Shown: positions 1 through 11,731, numbered from the stretch's first letter. The stretch is 64,000 nt of DNA from Cloeon dipterum (GCF_949628265.1 NC_088786.1:39515681-39579680); one strand, 5' to 3'. Notes: a model not told the origin generated them from the sequence alone. Program-made: numbers and translations.

Positions 1-1470
1 GACAATTTTTGGTATAAATTGGACAAAATATATTTCATTATTGCATGCGTCTACATTTATTATTATTTTTTTTTATTTCAATGGGGAAATTCGACAAACC
101 CCACAATCAATCGATGTAAAATTTATTTTCAAACATTTTGAAACAAAATAGAAGCCAACTGAACTAAAATCCTACGAGGAGTGTAGCATTTAGAATTTTG
201 AAAAATGCGATTTGTGCACTGCTTTCTTTACGACGGGAAATGGATGATTTGCCATATTTTCTGCTCAGTTTAGGGTAACCACCTGTTTCATTGCATGCGT
301 TGGTCCAACATCGGTGTGCAAACCAATTTTCAGATTATTCGCGCCCATAGAAAAATTAAAATTAATTTTTTCCCAATTTTTTGGCTTCATTTCAAAGGCG
401 AAAATGGTTTTATTTTTCTTAAAATTCGGCCTTAAGTCTGATCATCGACCACGACCCCTTATCGGACAGGTCTTGGACGGGGCTTCAACCTGAAATATCT
501 GAACGACCTTTTTCAGGGTACCTTACGACCTGAAATCCGCTCCCAGGCCGATTTTTAATGATTTTTCTGTAATTTTGAGCACATTTGACGATGCTTGTTG
601 ACGATTTTTCACCCTAACCTGTAACCGACCTTCCTCATGTCAGTTAAAAAGAGGCAAAAATTTTGTTGTGTAAATTGGACAAAATATAGATTTAAAAACT
701 TAACATTAAACATTTTAATTTAATTATACGCAGATACAAATAAATTAGATATAAAAAGGCTTCATTTATCCAGAATTAATGAAATTCTTTAAATTAAATG
801 CCTCTTGTTTTTTCCCATAAATATTTGTAATAAAAAATGTGTAACAATAATTTTTCAATGATTTCCTGTTTATTATTCCTTTTTTTACGCAATTAAGACG
901 CAAGATAATTTATACAATCATTCTATATCGCTGCGGCACTATTATTTCTCAAGTTTTTACCAACGTGAACGTTGGCCAATGCCAAGAGGTGAGGAGGAAA
1001 TAAATTATTTAATTAACTCAGCAGTACAATTTCAGTTGTGCTTGGACAAAGAAGGTGGATTGAAGCAGCGATAAAAGTAGGTTCTTTAAATAGTATTATT
1101 GTAATCTACGCGAAATTTATTTTTATAGACTCTCTGTTATGTATTAAGTCAACTCATTTGACAGAAATTGTTTTTTTAATAGAAAATTCAGGAAAATAAC
1201 TCCAAATTAATCTAGGGCAGCTTTATTGATTGACAATTCCAAGATTTTAAGCGTTTTCCGATTAAATTGTTCCCGAATTTCTATAAAAATCATTTTAAAA
1301 GAATTAATTTATTATTCTGGTCAATCTCCGTGGAAAATAATTGAAATTTTTACTCTCTTCTAGAAGTAAAACAGCCTTTTACAGGATTGAAATAGTTGAA
1401 ATCCAATTAAAAATGTTTATTTTTTATTCCCAGAGTGGAAAATCCTGTTTATTTATCCTTAGCATTCATC
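1..1470. other. 5' flank of the membrane-protein gene, no gene seen
   Basis: AT-rich sequence without a convincing exon. A short phrase (TAAATTGGACAAAATATA) occurs near position 16 and again near 671, so the left end may hold a degenerate repeat. A GC-richer stretch at about 430-620 does not give an open frame of any length. The promoter and any 5' untranslated exon of the gene starting at 1471 should lie here, but I cannot place them. Confidence 0.5.
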
Positions 1471-4400
1471 ATGCTACGAGGAATCCCGATGCGCGAGCTG
1501 TTTCTCCTCTCCATTCTCGGTATGGACTTTAATTTTTTTTATAAATCATGCTGAACATTTAAAACGTGATGCAGGGTTCAACTTTGCATGCGGGTACTTG
1601 TCCGTGGTACACTCCAAGAATGGCACCAAAGCGTGCCTCACTGATGATCACCAACATGCGATCGCTTTCATCAAACACTGGAATCAACCAGGTTTGTTTT
1701 ATGACTTTAATATTATTTATTTTAAAGACGGTCTCTGACGAAGTTCCTGAGCACACCAATCGATTCCTGAGGGTCGAATTAGGTAATATGGATATTTTTA
1801 GCGACCGAAAAGTGCAGCGTGACGTGCGAACGTTTTTCCCGCCAAAACAATATGAACGAATTTGCGAGAACTGCGCATGCGTTAGAGCTGGCTGGATTTG
1901 ATAAAGAAGTTATGGTCTCTCTTCAAGTGCTCAAACCAGCTCTCACGCATGTGCACTTCTCGCAAATACGTTCTTACTGTTTTGGCGGGAAAAAAGTTCG
2001 CACGTTGCGCTGGACTTTTTGGTCAGGAAAGATGTCGATTTTACCTAATTCGACCCTGAGGAATCGATTGGTGGGCTCAGAAACTCCGTCAAAGACGGTT
2101 TTATTGGTTAAAATTACACAAGTTGATTCGTTAATGAATGTAATTTTTTATTTCATAACGGCTTACAAATTATTCGTGTGTACACCGTTAATTTTGTAAG
2201 ATAGCGGCGTTGTTATTAGTCAATAATGCTTCCTGTTTATCATTTCAATGTTATAGTTTTCGCTCAAACAAATAATTTTTTTTAATAAACAGAAGCAAAG
2301 AAACAGCCTGATAACATCACCGATGTGGAAATCTTTGGTCTGGACGGAAATACGGTCGAACTTTCAAAATTCGACTGCAATTTGGTGAAAAAAGACGGCT
2401 GCGAGCAGTGGCAGACGAACAATTTCGAAATGAAATCCAACAACTACGATAATTACCCGCCTGTCACCGACTTCCGTTGGCACGGTATATTATTTCAAAT
2501 GTTTATTAAAATAATTATGTAAAATAGTTTTCGTTTTATAATAGACCTGCCAGTTTATTCCGGGAATAAAGATACTTTGCTGCTGATGAAGAAATTCAGT
2601 ATGAGCAAACCAATCACCGCACATTTCTCAATGTTGACCAATGATCTCTACCAAGTTCTCTTTATCGACCGGATGAGGCCAGATTATGATGAAAGACTCG
2701 GGTTTAGCCTGAGAAGAAACATCCCTCACAAATTCAATAAAATTGGTTTCATCAGCGACGTTAATCGGAATAACAGCTGGTTTTCTTATGAATCTATGGT
2801 ACGTATATGCAGTACATATGTGAAATATTAAAGCTGGAAGTACACTTTCTAGTATAAGAGAACCTCCATGCAAGACCACTGGAAAATCACGTCACTTAAT
2901 TTCACGAGTGGAATGGAGGTTGAACCATCGGAAAGTGACACTGAACTTGGGGATGGCCATACTTATTTTAAAATAATGAAAAGATAGTATGTTAAAGTTG
3001 AAGATTTACTTCAATTGATTTAATCTAATATATTTATTATAGCTCTGTCCTTGGGGATTATCTCGTTCCAAGCATCAGGGTGTTAGGACCTACTCTGGTG
3101 AAGTATCATACTTGTAAGATTTCCGAATGTATTTCCGTTATGCCCCTTACAAATTTTTCTGGCGACTGCGCTGTGATTGGTCAGAAAGTTTCACAGAATA
3201 GATTCACAGTCAGACTATTAGTCGCAACCGTGACCGCGGACAATTCAACAACCGAAAAATTCTTGTTGGAATAGTGCCATTTTAATCTGGAAAGAATTCA
3301 AGCAGGCGACAGTAGAGACATCTGCTGCTGATGGCGAGAAGAGAAACACAATACATGCAGTTTCAGCAGTCACGTGACTCGATCCCGCCATCTCATTGGC
3401 TAAGAGCCATTGCGCATCTCTCTTGGCTTCTCCCCTCCACTCTCTCCAAGAGGAGGGAGAAGCAAGAAATGCGCGCGCAAGCTCTTAACTAACGAGATGG
3501 CGGGATTGAGTCACGTGACCCTCAGCTGTGTCAATGCCGGCTGTGACGTCAGATGGTGACGCTTGCGCATTAGCAATCAAAAGACAGTGGAGGGGAGCAG
3601 GAAGAGTGATGCGTGCTTTTGATCTTGGCCAATGAGATGGCGGGATTGAGTCACGTGACTGTTTAAACTGCTTTTTTAGCTTCCCTCGCTGTTACCGCTG
3701 TTACCTCCTTTCCAGACAAAAAGAAGCAATTTTCAGACGTGAATTTCTCGGTTGATGATGTTGTGAATTAAAACTTTTGGGGTTAATTCTCTAAAAATCT
3801 TTCCAGACAATCTGCTCGTGCCCACCAATTCGAATGCTTCGATGGAGCGAGTGCTGGAATTAGAGGACATAAGTCCATTGTGCGTTGACGTCGTTTACCT
3901 TTTGAAAAATAAACTCAGCCGTTCGGAAAGCGTTTTGAACGTCACACTGACGTTGCCGAATGGCCGAACGGAGCATTTCACCGAAGCCCCGAACAAAGCT
4001 GCTGCCACCTGGCACGTGGCTAGGTTTGAGAATCCGAATCATCGATTGCTGGGAAAGGTGACAATCAGATTGGACGTTGGATCGAAAGATGTGGAAATTG
4101 GTGGAATTAAATTCTGCCCAGGAGGTGCCTTTTCATTTGTATTCTCATGATTTTTTTTACTTTTAATTTATACTCATGCAGGTTACTCGTTGGTCATTCC
4201 CAAGGACCACAGCGTACAGGATAATTGTCAGATAATGGCTGATGAATCCAAGTTAGCGAACACAGAACTCAGTCATTCTTCTGGATATTATAGTCTAAGT
4301 CAGGGAATAAGAGACGACCTGCTCGAGAAAGATGCTAACGACGCGTTAAATAGAAAAGGTTGATAATTTGAAATTGTTTAAATAGTGATTTTAATTGATT

Positions 4401-7400
4401 TTAAATCAATTTTAGTGGCAGCAAGTATGGAAATTTGCGAACGAGTGGGCAAAAAAGAGTGTTTGAGGCTGCACGCGCATAAACATTGCTTTGCAGGCTA
4501 TTCAGGCGAAGACTGCGAAACACGTAATATTTATTTTTACGCCTTATTGTTAGAAACAAATCTTCTGACTATTTTTTCCTCACCAGCTTGTTCTGGCACC
4601 CAATTCGGAGTGGATTGTGCTGAAGACTACACTGCTGGCCGTTGTTTCAACGACGAATTCAGTCGGCATGACGGATCTTGCAAGGTTGCTTGCGCTAACG
4701 AGACGCTTAGTTTTCCAAATTGCACATCTCGTAGGATATAATTAAAAATAAAATTATTCTCATATTTATTTCTTAATGCAGCAATTCGAATGACGAACTC
4801 TAGTGTGGTGAGCGTTTCGAGAACTTCCATTAAGTTGAGGATTCCAGACAGCATCGAGCTCGATGGTCATGACCACATCGCTGTGCGTTACAAAATAGTA
4901 TGTATCATAAACCTATTTTTGGGCAAAAAAAATCCTGGGAGCTTCCATTTGCAAAAGAAAAATATCTATTTACCACAAAGAAGACTGAAATTTTTCTAAA
5001 CCACCGGGGGAAGGATTCACGCGACGCGCAAACATGGCGTCTTGTAGAATAAGGCGGGAAATTTGAATATTTTTGTGGTTTTTCTTTACTCACAGCTTTT
5101 TAGCCCGGTAATTGGTGATTCGACCGTTAGATGGCAAATCAGGCTGTTGGAAATGTAAAAAATACGCGGGAATGAAATTGTTAGTGCGGCTTGCCCCTTT
5201 TTTACCCTTCTGATTGGCCGCTGGACTGTCTCGTGATTGGTCTCCGTTATTTCGACGCCATATTGACTTCTGACTGGCGAAAACCAACAAAGAATTCGAC
5301 CCGGACCCCGTTGGGAATTGCGACTGCGCAGAAGGTTTTGAATTGGGTCACGCATGCGCAGTAGTGAGCTTCAGCCTCCCTGTGAGATGGAAAAGCGACC
5401 TAAACATACTGCGCATGCTTAAGATACGCATACGTTTACTGCGCAGCTTCAAAATGGGCGAATATTCAAATAACTATAAATTTTGACGCCATATTGACGT
5501 CTAACCGGCGGAAACCAACACAGATCGCAACCTGGCCCCCGTTGGTTTATCCCAATTAATAAAATTAGGAAAAACTATTATTTATCAGTAGAGTGAGAAA
5601 ATTTAACTTGCATTTTTTCCTTGCAGAGAGATCGTGATTGGTGGTGGACCACGGCTCATAGCGTGAATGAAGGTCGATTTATTACTCTAAAAAAGCTGGA
5701 ACCAAACGCGGAATACGAGATCGCTATCGGTGCGTACGAATCCAAATTGGAAATGTCCCTGGAAAAAGAGATAACTGGTGAAAAGATCTATGTTCGGACA
5801 TGCAGGCCGATTGGTGAGTTTGAATTTTTAACAAAATTAAATTGAAGAATTTCATGTTTGTCCTCCTTAATAGATGGCTCAAATCTCGAGATCCAAATTG
5901 ACGACTCGGGTGCAGCTCTGTTCACTGCTGCAGTCGACGAGGATTACTGCCACCTCGAATCTTTCAACCTTTTCGTCACAACTTATGAAAACAGAACCGA
6001 AAAGTCGCACAAAAGGTTCCCCATGGTGAACGAAACGCACTTCGAGCATAAACTACCTTCATGCTCTTCTGGATCCTACTACGACGTGACGCTCCTGGAT
6101 ATTAACAGAAACGAAGTCAACGCCAGACTCAACTGCGCCTCCGAAAACCATTTATCACTTTTATCACAGCCCAAAAGTAAGTTGAAAGTTATAATAATTA
6201 AAAAAACCTAAACAATGGATTAAAGACTGTCTTTGACGAAGTTTCTGAGCTCACCAATCGATTTCTGAGGGTCGAATTAGGTAAAGTGGCCAAAAAGTCC
6301 CCAGCGCAAACTGCGAACTTTTTTCCCGCCAAAACAATATGAACCTATTTGAGAGAAGTGCGCATGCGTGACAGCTGGTTTGAGCACTTGCAGAGAGACC
6401 ACCTGTACGAATGACTTCTTTGTCTGATCCTGCCAGCTCTCACGCATGCGCACTGCTGGCAAATAAGTTTATATTGCTTTTGCGGGAAAAAAAGAACGCA
6501 CGTCTCGCTGGACTTTTTAGTAGGGGAGCGGTAGTACAGCCGTCACAGACCGTTTGTGCAACAGCTGACTGGCCGGCAAGCTACCCTAGTTTTGACGCAT
6601 GCGCCAGGCTTGACCAATCAGAGCGAAGAACAGGTTCGTACTGCTTTTGGGCGCGAAAAACACATTTTATCTATTCTTCGTACGTCACACTGTACTGCAG
6701 GTTGGAAAACTTGGTCCCCTAACCTAATTCGAACCTTAGGAATCGATTGGTGTAATGAAAAATTCGTCAAAAAACGTTTTCTATAATTAAATTAAATCCA
6801 CAATGCATAAAAAAATTATTTATTCACTTGTTTTTTTACTTTCCAGATCCAATGGTTCCCAACCGATGCAAACCGATCGGTGAGTTGCACTTTTTAATGT
6901 TTTTATCATTTTTATTTTAAACAAAATGTATTTTATTAGACGAGTCGTCAGTTAAAATCACCATTGGGGATCCATTTAAAGTGGTCATCAGCAGCTCCGA
7001 GACTAACGCCGCCGCAGACAGAATGAAACTATGCACACCCGAATTATTGAAAGTTTCCAATCCCGAGACGAAAAAGATCCATTTCACCAAGCAAGTAAAA
7101 GGTTTCGGGTCCGAAATTGATTTCGGAGATTGCGCCCCTGGCTCCGAGTATGACGTCACTCTGGTGGACGAGCAGGAAAACGAGTTGACGGTCGAACATT
7201 TGTGCCTGAAAAGCGAGCACAGAAGTGAGTTTTTTCATATATGTTTTACGGAGTTAATTTTTAATTTTTACAATTCAGTTTTTCAACGAATTTCACCGCG
7301 AGTCAAAAAAATTGGGGCCAGGAAAATCGAGCTTTATGTGTTGAAGAATACGACCGTCAGTGGTTTAAAAGCTAACCATTCCGGACAAATCGAAGTCCAG

Positions 7401-8899
7401 TTCTTAGAGCAGGTTGATCGTTTTATTTCACGGTAATAGAACTAGTTTGTTGACAACTAAATTTTTCTTCAGGGTCAAAATAGTGATGCGTGGAAAAGCG
7501 TGACTTACAACGTAAGTTCAACGGAGGAAACTCTCACTCTGAACTCGCTCAAGCCTGGAACGTCTTATTTGATCCGATATGTGTGGATCGCACCAAACCA
7601 CCCCACAATCAAGGGAAAAACCATAAAGCAGAAAACGCTTCCCTGCATCCCAATAGGTAAAATATAAAATTGATTATTTTTATACATAGTTTTCATTGAA
7701 AATCGACACTGGAGATGAAATATGTTTTATTTACCGTCTTTAACGAAGTTTTTGAGCTCACCAATCGATTCCTGAGGGTCGAATTAGGTAGAGTAGACAT
7801 TTTTTCCGGCCAAAATGTCCAGCGCAACGTGCGAATTTTTTTCCCGCCAAAACTTTTGCGAGAACTGCGCATGCGTTAGAGCCAGCCCCTGCTCACTCAT
7901 ATGGCGCGAAAATGCGCCAGCTAAGAAGTTCTGCAGCCACACACAGGTGGCAGGTCGATAGCTTTTTAAGCCAATCAGAGGCCGTCTCGGAGTTTGTTGC
8001 CTGTTACGCCCACGAAAAACTCTGCACTTACGCCCCTCTTCGCCTCCCTCTGACCGTGGGCGTAACCGGCAACAAATTCCGAGACGGCCTCTGATTGGCT
8101 TAAAAAGCTATCGACCTGCCACCTGTGTGTGGCTGCAGAACTTCTTAGCTGGCGCATTTTCGCGCCATATGAGTGAGCAGGGGCTGGTTAGAGCTGGCTG
8201 GATGTGACAAAGAGGTCAATCGTACAGCCGGTCTCTCTGCAAGTGCTCAAAACAGCTCAGGCGCATGCGCACTTCTCTCCAAACACGTTCATATTATTTT
8301 GGCGGGAAAAAAGGTTCACACGTTGCGTACTCTTTAGGGTCGAAAAAAATATCTACTCTACCTAATTCGACCCTCAGGAATCGATTGGCGTGCTCAGAAA
8401 CTTCGTCAAGGACGTTCTTTTCATTTTAAATAATATTTCAGATAAAAATATGGTGGAGATGAAATACGAAGTGCCGATAACTATGGTGACAGAGGTACAA
8501 GCCAACGTCACGGAGCTGGAGGATTTGTGCCACGTGAGGAATATGAGGCTGACCTCAGGTGGAAGGACCTTATTGGACACCAGGGTGTTCGAATCGGTGT
8601 TCACGTGGAATTATACTCCATGCGACCACGGCCGTGAATACATCTGCACGCTCCTAGACGAGCAGGGCAACTCCGTGATGGCGAACGGCACGTGCAGGTC
8701 CAGCCACGAAAACGACCTGCCTGACTATGTGCCCCACATGTCCTCATCCTCGCCCTGGGCCAACCTGACGCCAAAGGCCGCCCTTGGCACGTTCTTCATT
8801 CTCGCATTTTTCCTCTCGCTTTGCTGCTGCGCGTTTAAATGTGCCAGATGTTTGTGTTGTTGCTGCTGTTGTAAAAAAGTAATAAACAAAATAACTTAG
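1471..8899 (+). CDS. Type I membrane protein with EGF-like and fibronectin-III-like modules and a Cys-rich tail (18 exons)
   Basis: Exons read from GT/AG sites and phase: 1471-1519, 1575-1691, 2293-2484, 2545-2798, 2853-2986, 3043-3113, 3807-4124, 4182-4358, 4416-4523, 4587-4730, 4782-4897, 5627-5813, 5874-6176, 6847-6879, 6940-7224, 7279-7412, 7473-7656, 8442-8899. The sum is 3,264 nt, 1,087 aa, with every junction in frame. The start at 1471 opens a hydrophobic signal peptide (MLRGIPMRELFLLSILG). Exons 3-8 form a large extracellular part I do not recognise. Exons 9-10 have EGF-like spacing (AGYSGEDCE). Exons 11-12 and 16-17 look like fibronectin III (Trp, then LxPxxxY). Exons 13, 15 and 18 each carry another module ending in Y-x-x-TLxD...C and entered through a C-x-PI/D junction. 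Exon 18 adds one membrane helix and a tail with about twelve Cys, likely palmitoylated. A surface receptor or adhesion role is inference. Exon 6 has to end at the GTAAGA donor (3114), because reading on reaches a stop at 3272. Confidence 0.75.
1725..2100. mobile_element. MITE, family A (intron 2 of the membrane-protein gene)
   Basis: The ends are inverted copies of each other: GTCTCTGACGAAG...GAGCACACCAATCGATTCC...GGGTCGAATTAGG on the left, and the reverse complement with a few changes on the right (CCTAATTCGACCC...). The interior is also foldback-like, with AAAACAATATGAACG facing its complement. There is no coding capacity; the open frames here come from the palindrome. Related copies lie at 6222-6780, 7733-8415 and 18552 onward. 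Confidence 0.75.
3357..3674. repeat. Palindromic MITE-like insertion in intron 6
   Basis: The block AGTCACGTGACT...CCCGCCATCTCATTGGC at 3368-3403 occurs inverted at about 3489-3520 and again inverted at 3629-3672 (GGCCAATGAGATGGCGGGA). The outer pair with GCAGTTT ends gives an element of about 316 bp; an inner pair gives a 150-bp foldback. It lies entirely within the intron between 3114 and 3806. No ORF is supported. Confidence 0.65.
4985..5550. repeat. Intron 11 insertion with 66-bp direct repeats
   Basis: The segment starting GACGCCATATTGACTTCTGA (about 5251-5313) recurs as GACGCCATATTGACGTCTAA (about 5482-5545), both running through AAACCAACA to CCCCGTTGG. The repeat spacing is 231 bp. 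The stretch also has several GCGCATGCG-type motifs (5349-5425). It probably represents mobile-element debris; no terminal inverted repeat was identified. Confidence 0.5.
6222..6780. mobile_element. MITE, family A (intron 13)
   Basis: The left end AAAGACTGTCTTTGACGAAG with CACCAATCGATTTCTGAGGG matches family A. The right end near 6722-6780 carries the inverted, more diverged counterpart (CCTAATTCGAACCTTAGG). The interior holds TTCCCGCCAAAACAATATGA and GCGCATGCG motifs typical of the family. It lies between exon 13 and the 33-nt exon 14 and does not disturb their splice sites. Confidence 0.7.
7733..8415. mobile_element. MITE, family A (intron 17), carrying a nested palindrome
   Basis: The left terminus is ACCGTCTTTAACGAAGTTTT and the right terminus is its inverted counterpart near 8395-8415 (CTTCGTCAAGGACG). 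At 683 bp it is the longest family A copy, because another foldback element (7883-8190) sits inside. The acceptor of exon 18 (8441) is only about 25 bp beyond its right end. Confidence 0.75.
7883..8190. repeat. Near-perfect long palindrome nested in the MITE
   Basis: GCCAGCCCCTGCTCACTCAT at the left has its reverse complement ATGAGTGAGCAGGGGCTGG at the right. Arms of about 130 bp flank a loop of about 40 bp (8020-8060). The two arms are almost identical, so the same 60-residue open frame appears on both strands. The high arm identity suggests a recent insertion. Confidence 0.8.
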
Positions 8900-8982
8900 T
8901 TCCTGTTTAAAATGGGGAATTTACAGATTATTCAATGTCGAATATATGTCCCTATGCGTTTATTTTTGTATGCATCGCTTTT

Positions 8983-8988
8983 AATAAA
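8983..8988 (+). terminator. Polyadenylation signal of the membrane-protein gene
   Basis: AATAAA 84 nt after the stop codon at 8899, in an AT-rich 3' untranslated region. It is the nearest canonical signal. Confidence 0.6.
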
Positions 8989-9590
8989 CAATTTCCAACC
9001 CAAATGCATTATCTGTATCTTAAATTTCCACGTTCTAGAGAGGTCCAACAGTTGTAATTTGCTTTCCAGTTTGCTAGAAATCAAAAAGACAAAATTTATA
9101 GGTAAAATTTTACAAAAACCGGCTTGTTTCCCAGGAAATTAATTAAATTGGCGTGTACTTACTATGCATTTGACGTAATAGCTCTTGCGAAATTAAGCAG
9201 CTAAAGTGAAAGGTGAAAGCCAGCTGAGCGAACGGAAATTAGGCTAGCCAGCCGTCGTCGTCTGTTTGACAGTGTAGGGGCGTGGCGCCACCGTCCAGCT
9301 GCACAGCTGCAGTCGCTGCTGCTCAGTGATAATTAAATGGCGCATATGGCTGCCAAAAGCCTTAACGGCTTATTAGAGAACGAAAGCCAGGAAGCCGCCG
9401 ATCAAAACTTACATGTCTACGTTTACTTTTGATGACAGATATACATTATGTTGATGTACATTCACAATTTTCCCGCTGGTGCATTAAATCACGTTCATTT
9501 ATGTCCTAACGCAAAACGAAAAAATGCAAGAAATAACCAGTAAATTGCGTAAATGCGTAAATTATTAAAATATCATAGGAGAGTTGAGTA
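8989..9590. other. Intergenic region with a remnant of a ZNF 3' flank
   Basis: Positions 9044-9140 (TAATTTGCTTTCCAGTTTGC ... TTTCCCAGGA) match the 3' flanks of ZNF1 (12167-12340) and ZNF2 (17860-18030). A fragment of an older ZNF copy or its flank therefore lies behind the membrane-protein gene. The remainder, including a GC-richer part at 9240-9330, holds nothing I can assign. Confidence 0.45.
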
Positions 9591-10048
9591 TCTGAAAAGC
9601 GATTAACGCGCTGATTCGTTGCCTCCAAAAACACGATAGAGGTAAGAAAAGGAGTTAATAACATAACTCGAATTTTTAAGTAATTACTAATAGAAGCTAT
9701 TTTAAGAAATTATTTCAATTGAAAGCGCAATTTAATTTAAAAAAGAATCCAACAAATAGTGGAAAATATGAAAAAACAGAAGATACCGCAGCTTCAAATT
9801 TTCTTCTCCTTGTCGCACACCCCACAGCAAACGGAGGAGGAGAGATGTTGTAAACACATGCTTGACTCTTGACTTCACACCTTCACAGTTCTCAGGACTC
9901 AGGATTATGCGAATAATGCATGCAGAAAAGTTCCGCGTGAGAAATTTTCTTGTAAGTGACTTCTGACCCAATCAGGAACTAACTCTGGGCATTAAAATTT
10001 AAAAATATTCTTGGATGAAGAGTCATTTAAGGAGTCCAGAGTCAAGAG
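9591..10048 (+). promoter_or_regulatory. 5' region of ZNF1 with family-conserved elements
   Basis: Three elements are shared with the other family members: a splice-donor-like GATAGAG|GTAAGA (donor at 9642), the motif CTTCTCCTTGTCGCACAC (9803-9820), and a CCAAT box in GACCCAATCAGG (about 9966-9977). Conservation across diverged flanks suggests function. An upstream ATG at 10015 lies out of frame with the ATG at 10049. Confidence 0.45.
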
Positions 10049-11731
10049 ATGTCGCCAAGCAGAGTCAGAAAAGGAAAAACTCCCATTCAAAAGCCGCTGT
10101 GCAGACTGTGCGAGTGTCCGACGTCGGACGGCCACGTCCTCGCGTCGCAGGTGGACGGGTTCAAGCTGAGGAAATGGGCCATGGAGGTCATGAACCTGAC
10201 GGAAGAAGATGAAAACCTGCCGGACGTGGTCGAAGAAGACGCTTTGATCTGCTATTTTTGCATCTGGCAGGCAGAGTGAGTTTTTCAACTAGCTAAACAT
10301 TTATATTTTGACATTTGAACTTGGTTTTGTAGATTTGGGGATGAGTCTGGAGACGAGGCTGTGGCTTGGTGGCCGAAAAACCTTGATTTGGAAGAAAACG
10401 CAAAGGTGCTGCGGGAGAATTATTCAGGTACTTGGGAAATTTTAATAAAAATAATATACAGTGTAGTTTCCATTGTTAAAAATTAACAGTTGGAGATGTA
10501 GAGCAGTGTTGGGTGCAGTTGGAAGAGGCTGATCTCGCCAAATACGAAAAGAAAATTCCTAAAAAAAGGAGTAGAGCGTGTCTTTACTGCGGCAAGAGAT
10601 TCAACGAACTTATGAAGCACGTCAAACTGATGCACAAAGAAGCCATCAAATGCGAAATTCGGGGCTGCACAACTTACTTTCACACCATGGAGGAAAAAGA
10701 GCAGCACATGCAGCAGGATTTACACAAAAAACGTGAAAAACCACGGGAAAGCAAGAATTTTCGGTGCAAATTTTGTAAAATCGGCAAATTGTGTTCCTCA
10801 CTAAATTCGTGGAGGAAGCACATGTTTCGCAAGCATCCAGGACTGGTGGCGTGCACGCGTGTCGGTTGCAAAGAGTATTTCAAATCCAAGCCTGACATGA
10901 TTCTCCATATCAACTCGTTTCACAAACAAGGCATGAAGCAAAATCTTATGCAGTGCGAGCATTGCGAGTATTTCACCACTGTGAAGTCTAACTTGAGTAT
11001 ACACCAACAGTCGAAGCACTTCCCAAAGATGTTCAAATGCGACAATTGCGACGCCAGATTTGGCTCGAAAATCCTGGTTACTATTCACTACAAAAAATTT
11101 CATAGATTCGACAAGTGCAAATCTTGTGGCCAGGACGTTGCTTACGGAATCAAGGCAGTCCACAGAAGAACATCTGTTTGCTCCAAATGCAAACTCCATT
11201 TGAAGTGCTTTGGTTTGTATCAATTGCATCGGAAGAGCTGCAAACAAGCCTCCTATATATAGTTGCAAGGAGTGTGGAGAATCGTTCAACGTGTTTTGGA
11301 AGTTGAATCGCCACGTGAAAAAATTTCACCCTAAAACCCCAAATATTCGCTGTGACCATTGCGACTATTCCACATTTGAAAAGAGATACATGGAGGGGCA
11401 CATGCAATACAGACATTTACCAAAGACAATTAAGTGTGGAGAGTGCAACCATTTGTTTGCCTCTGAATCATTTCTCAAGAATCACATGTACAAGAGCCAT
11501 GAAGACGTTCGTTGCGCAGAATGTTCCCAGGAGATGAGCCGTCGAGCCATGTATGAACATCAGACCATCAAGACTTGCCGCCGCTGCGAGTGCGTATTCA
11601 AGTGCCGTGGACTTCTTAAGACGCATGTCTGTCAGTAGCGTAATAATTTCTATTGTGACAAGTGCCCGAAAATTTGTAGGGAAAAGAGAAGTTTGTATTC
11701 TCATATTGTCAAGAAGAACATTGATGTATAA
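10049..11731 (+). pseudogene. ZNF1: ZAD-like / C2H2 zinc-finger gene, broken
   Basis: Exons: 10049-10275 (ZAD-like domain, CRLC...CYFC), 10333-10427 and 10490 onward, with the same splice positions and phases as intact ZNF2. The finger exon is open to 11262, where a 4-bp TATA insertion (CCTATATATAG against CCTATAG in ZNF2) shifts the frame and gives a stop directly after the composite finger LYQLHRKSC. The remaining fingers continue in another frame to a TAG at 11636-11638. In the last finger the final His is replaced (KKN for KKH). Fingers up to residue 370 or so could still be made, so a truncated product cannot be excluded. It is the leftmost family member and lies outside the tandem segmental duplication. 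Confidence 0.8.

Noticed and set aside
1566..2199. Two overlapping + strand ORFs of 111 and 126 codons
   Set aside because: They cross an exon in the wrong frame and run into the MITE foldback; the correct frame is given by the exon chain of the membrane-protein gene.
3080..3274. Extension of exon 6 of the membrane-protein gene to a stop at 3272-3274
   Set aside because: The internal GTAAGA donor at 3114 gives the right phase for the next exon; extension would end the protein early and leave the twelve downstream in-frame exons unexplained. An alternative short isoform is still possible.
7912..8157. Identical 60-residue ORFs on both strands
   Set aside because: They are two views of the arms of one palindrome and have no coding support.
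9992..10288. - strand ORF over the ZAD exon, repeated in each ZNF copy (MKNSLCLPDAK...)
   Set aside because: Conserved because the sense exon is conserved; the GC-rich exon lacks stops in several frames. Noted in the findings as a reason to check silent-site constraint, but not called as a gene.
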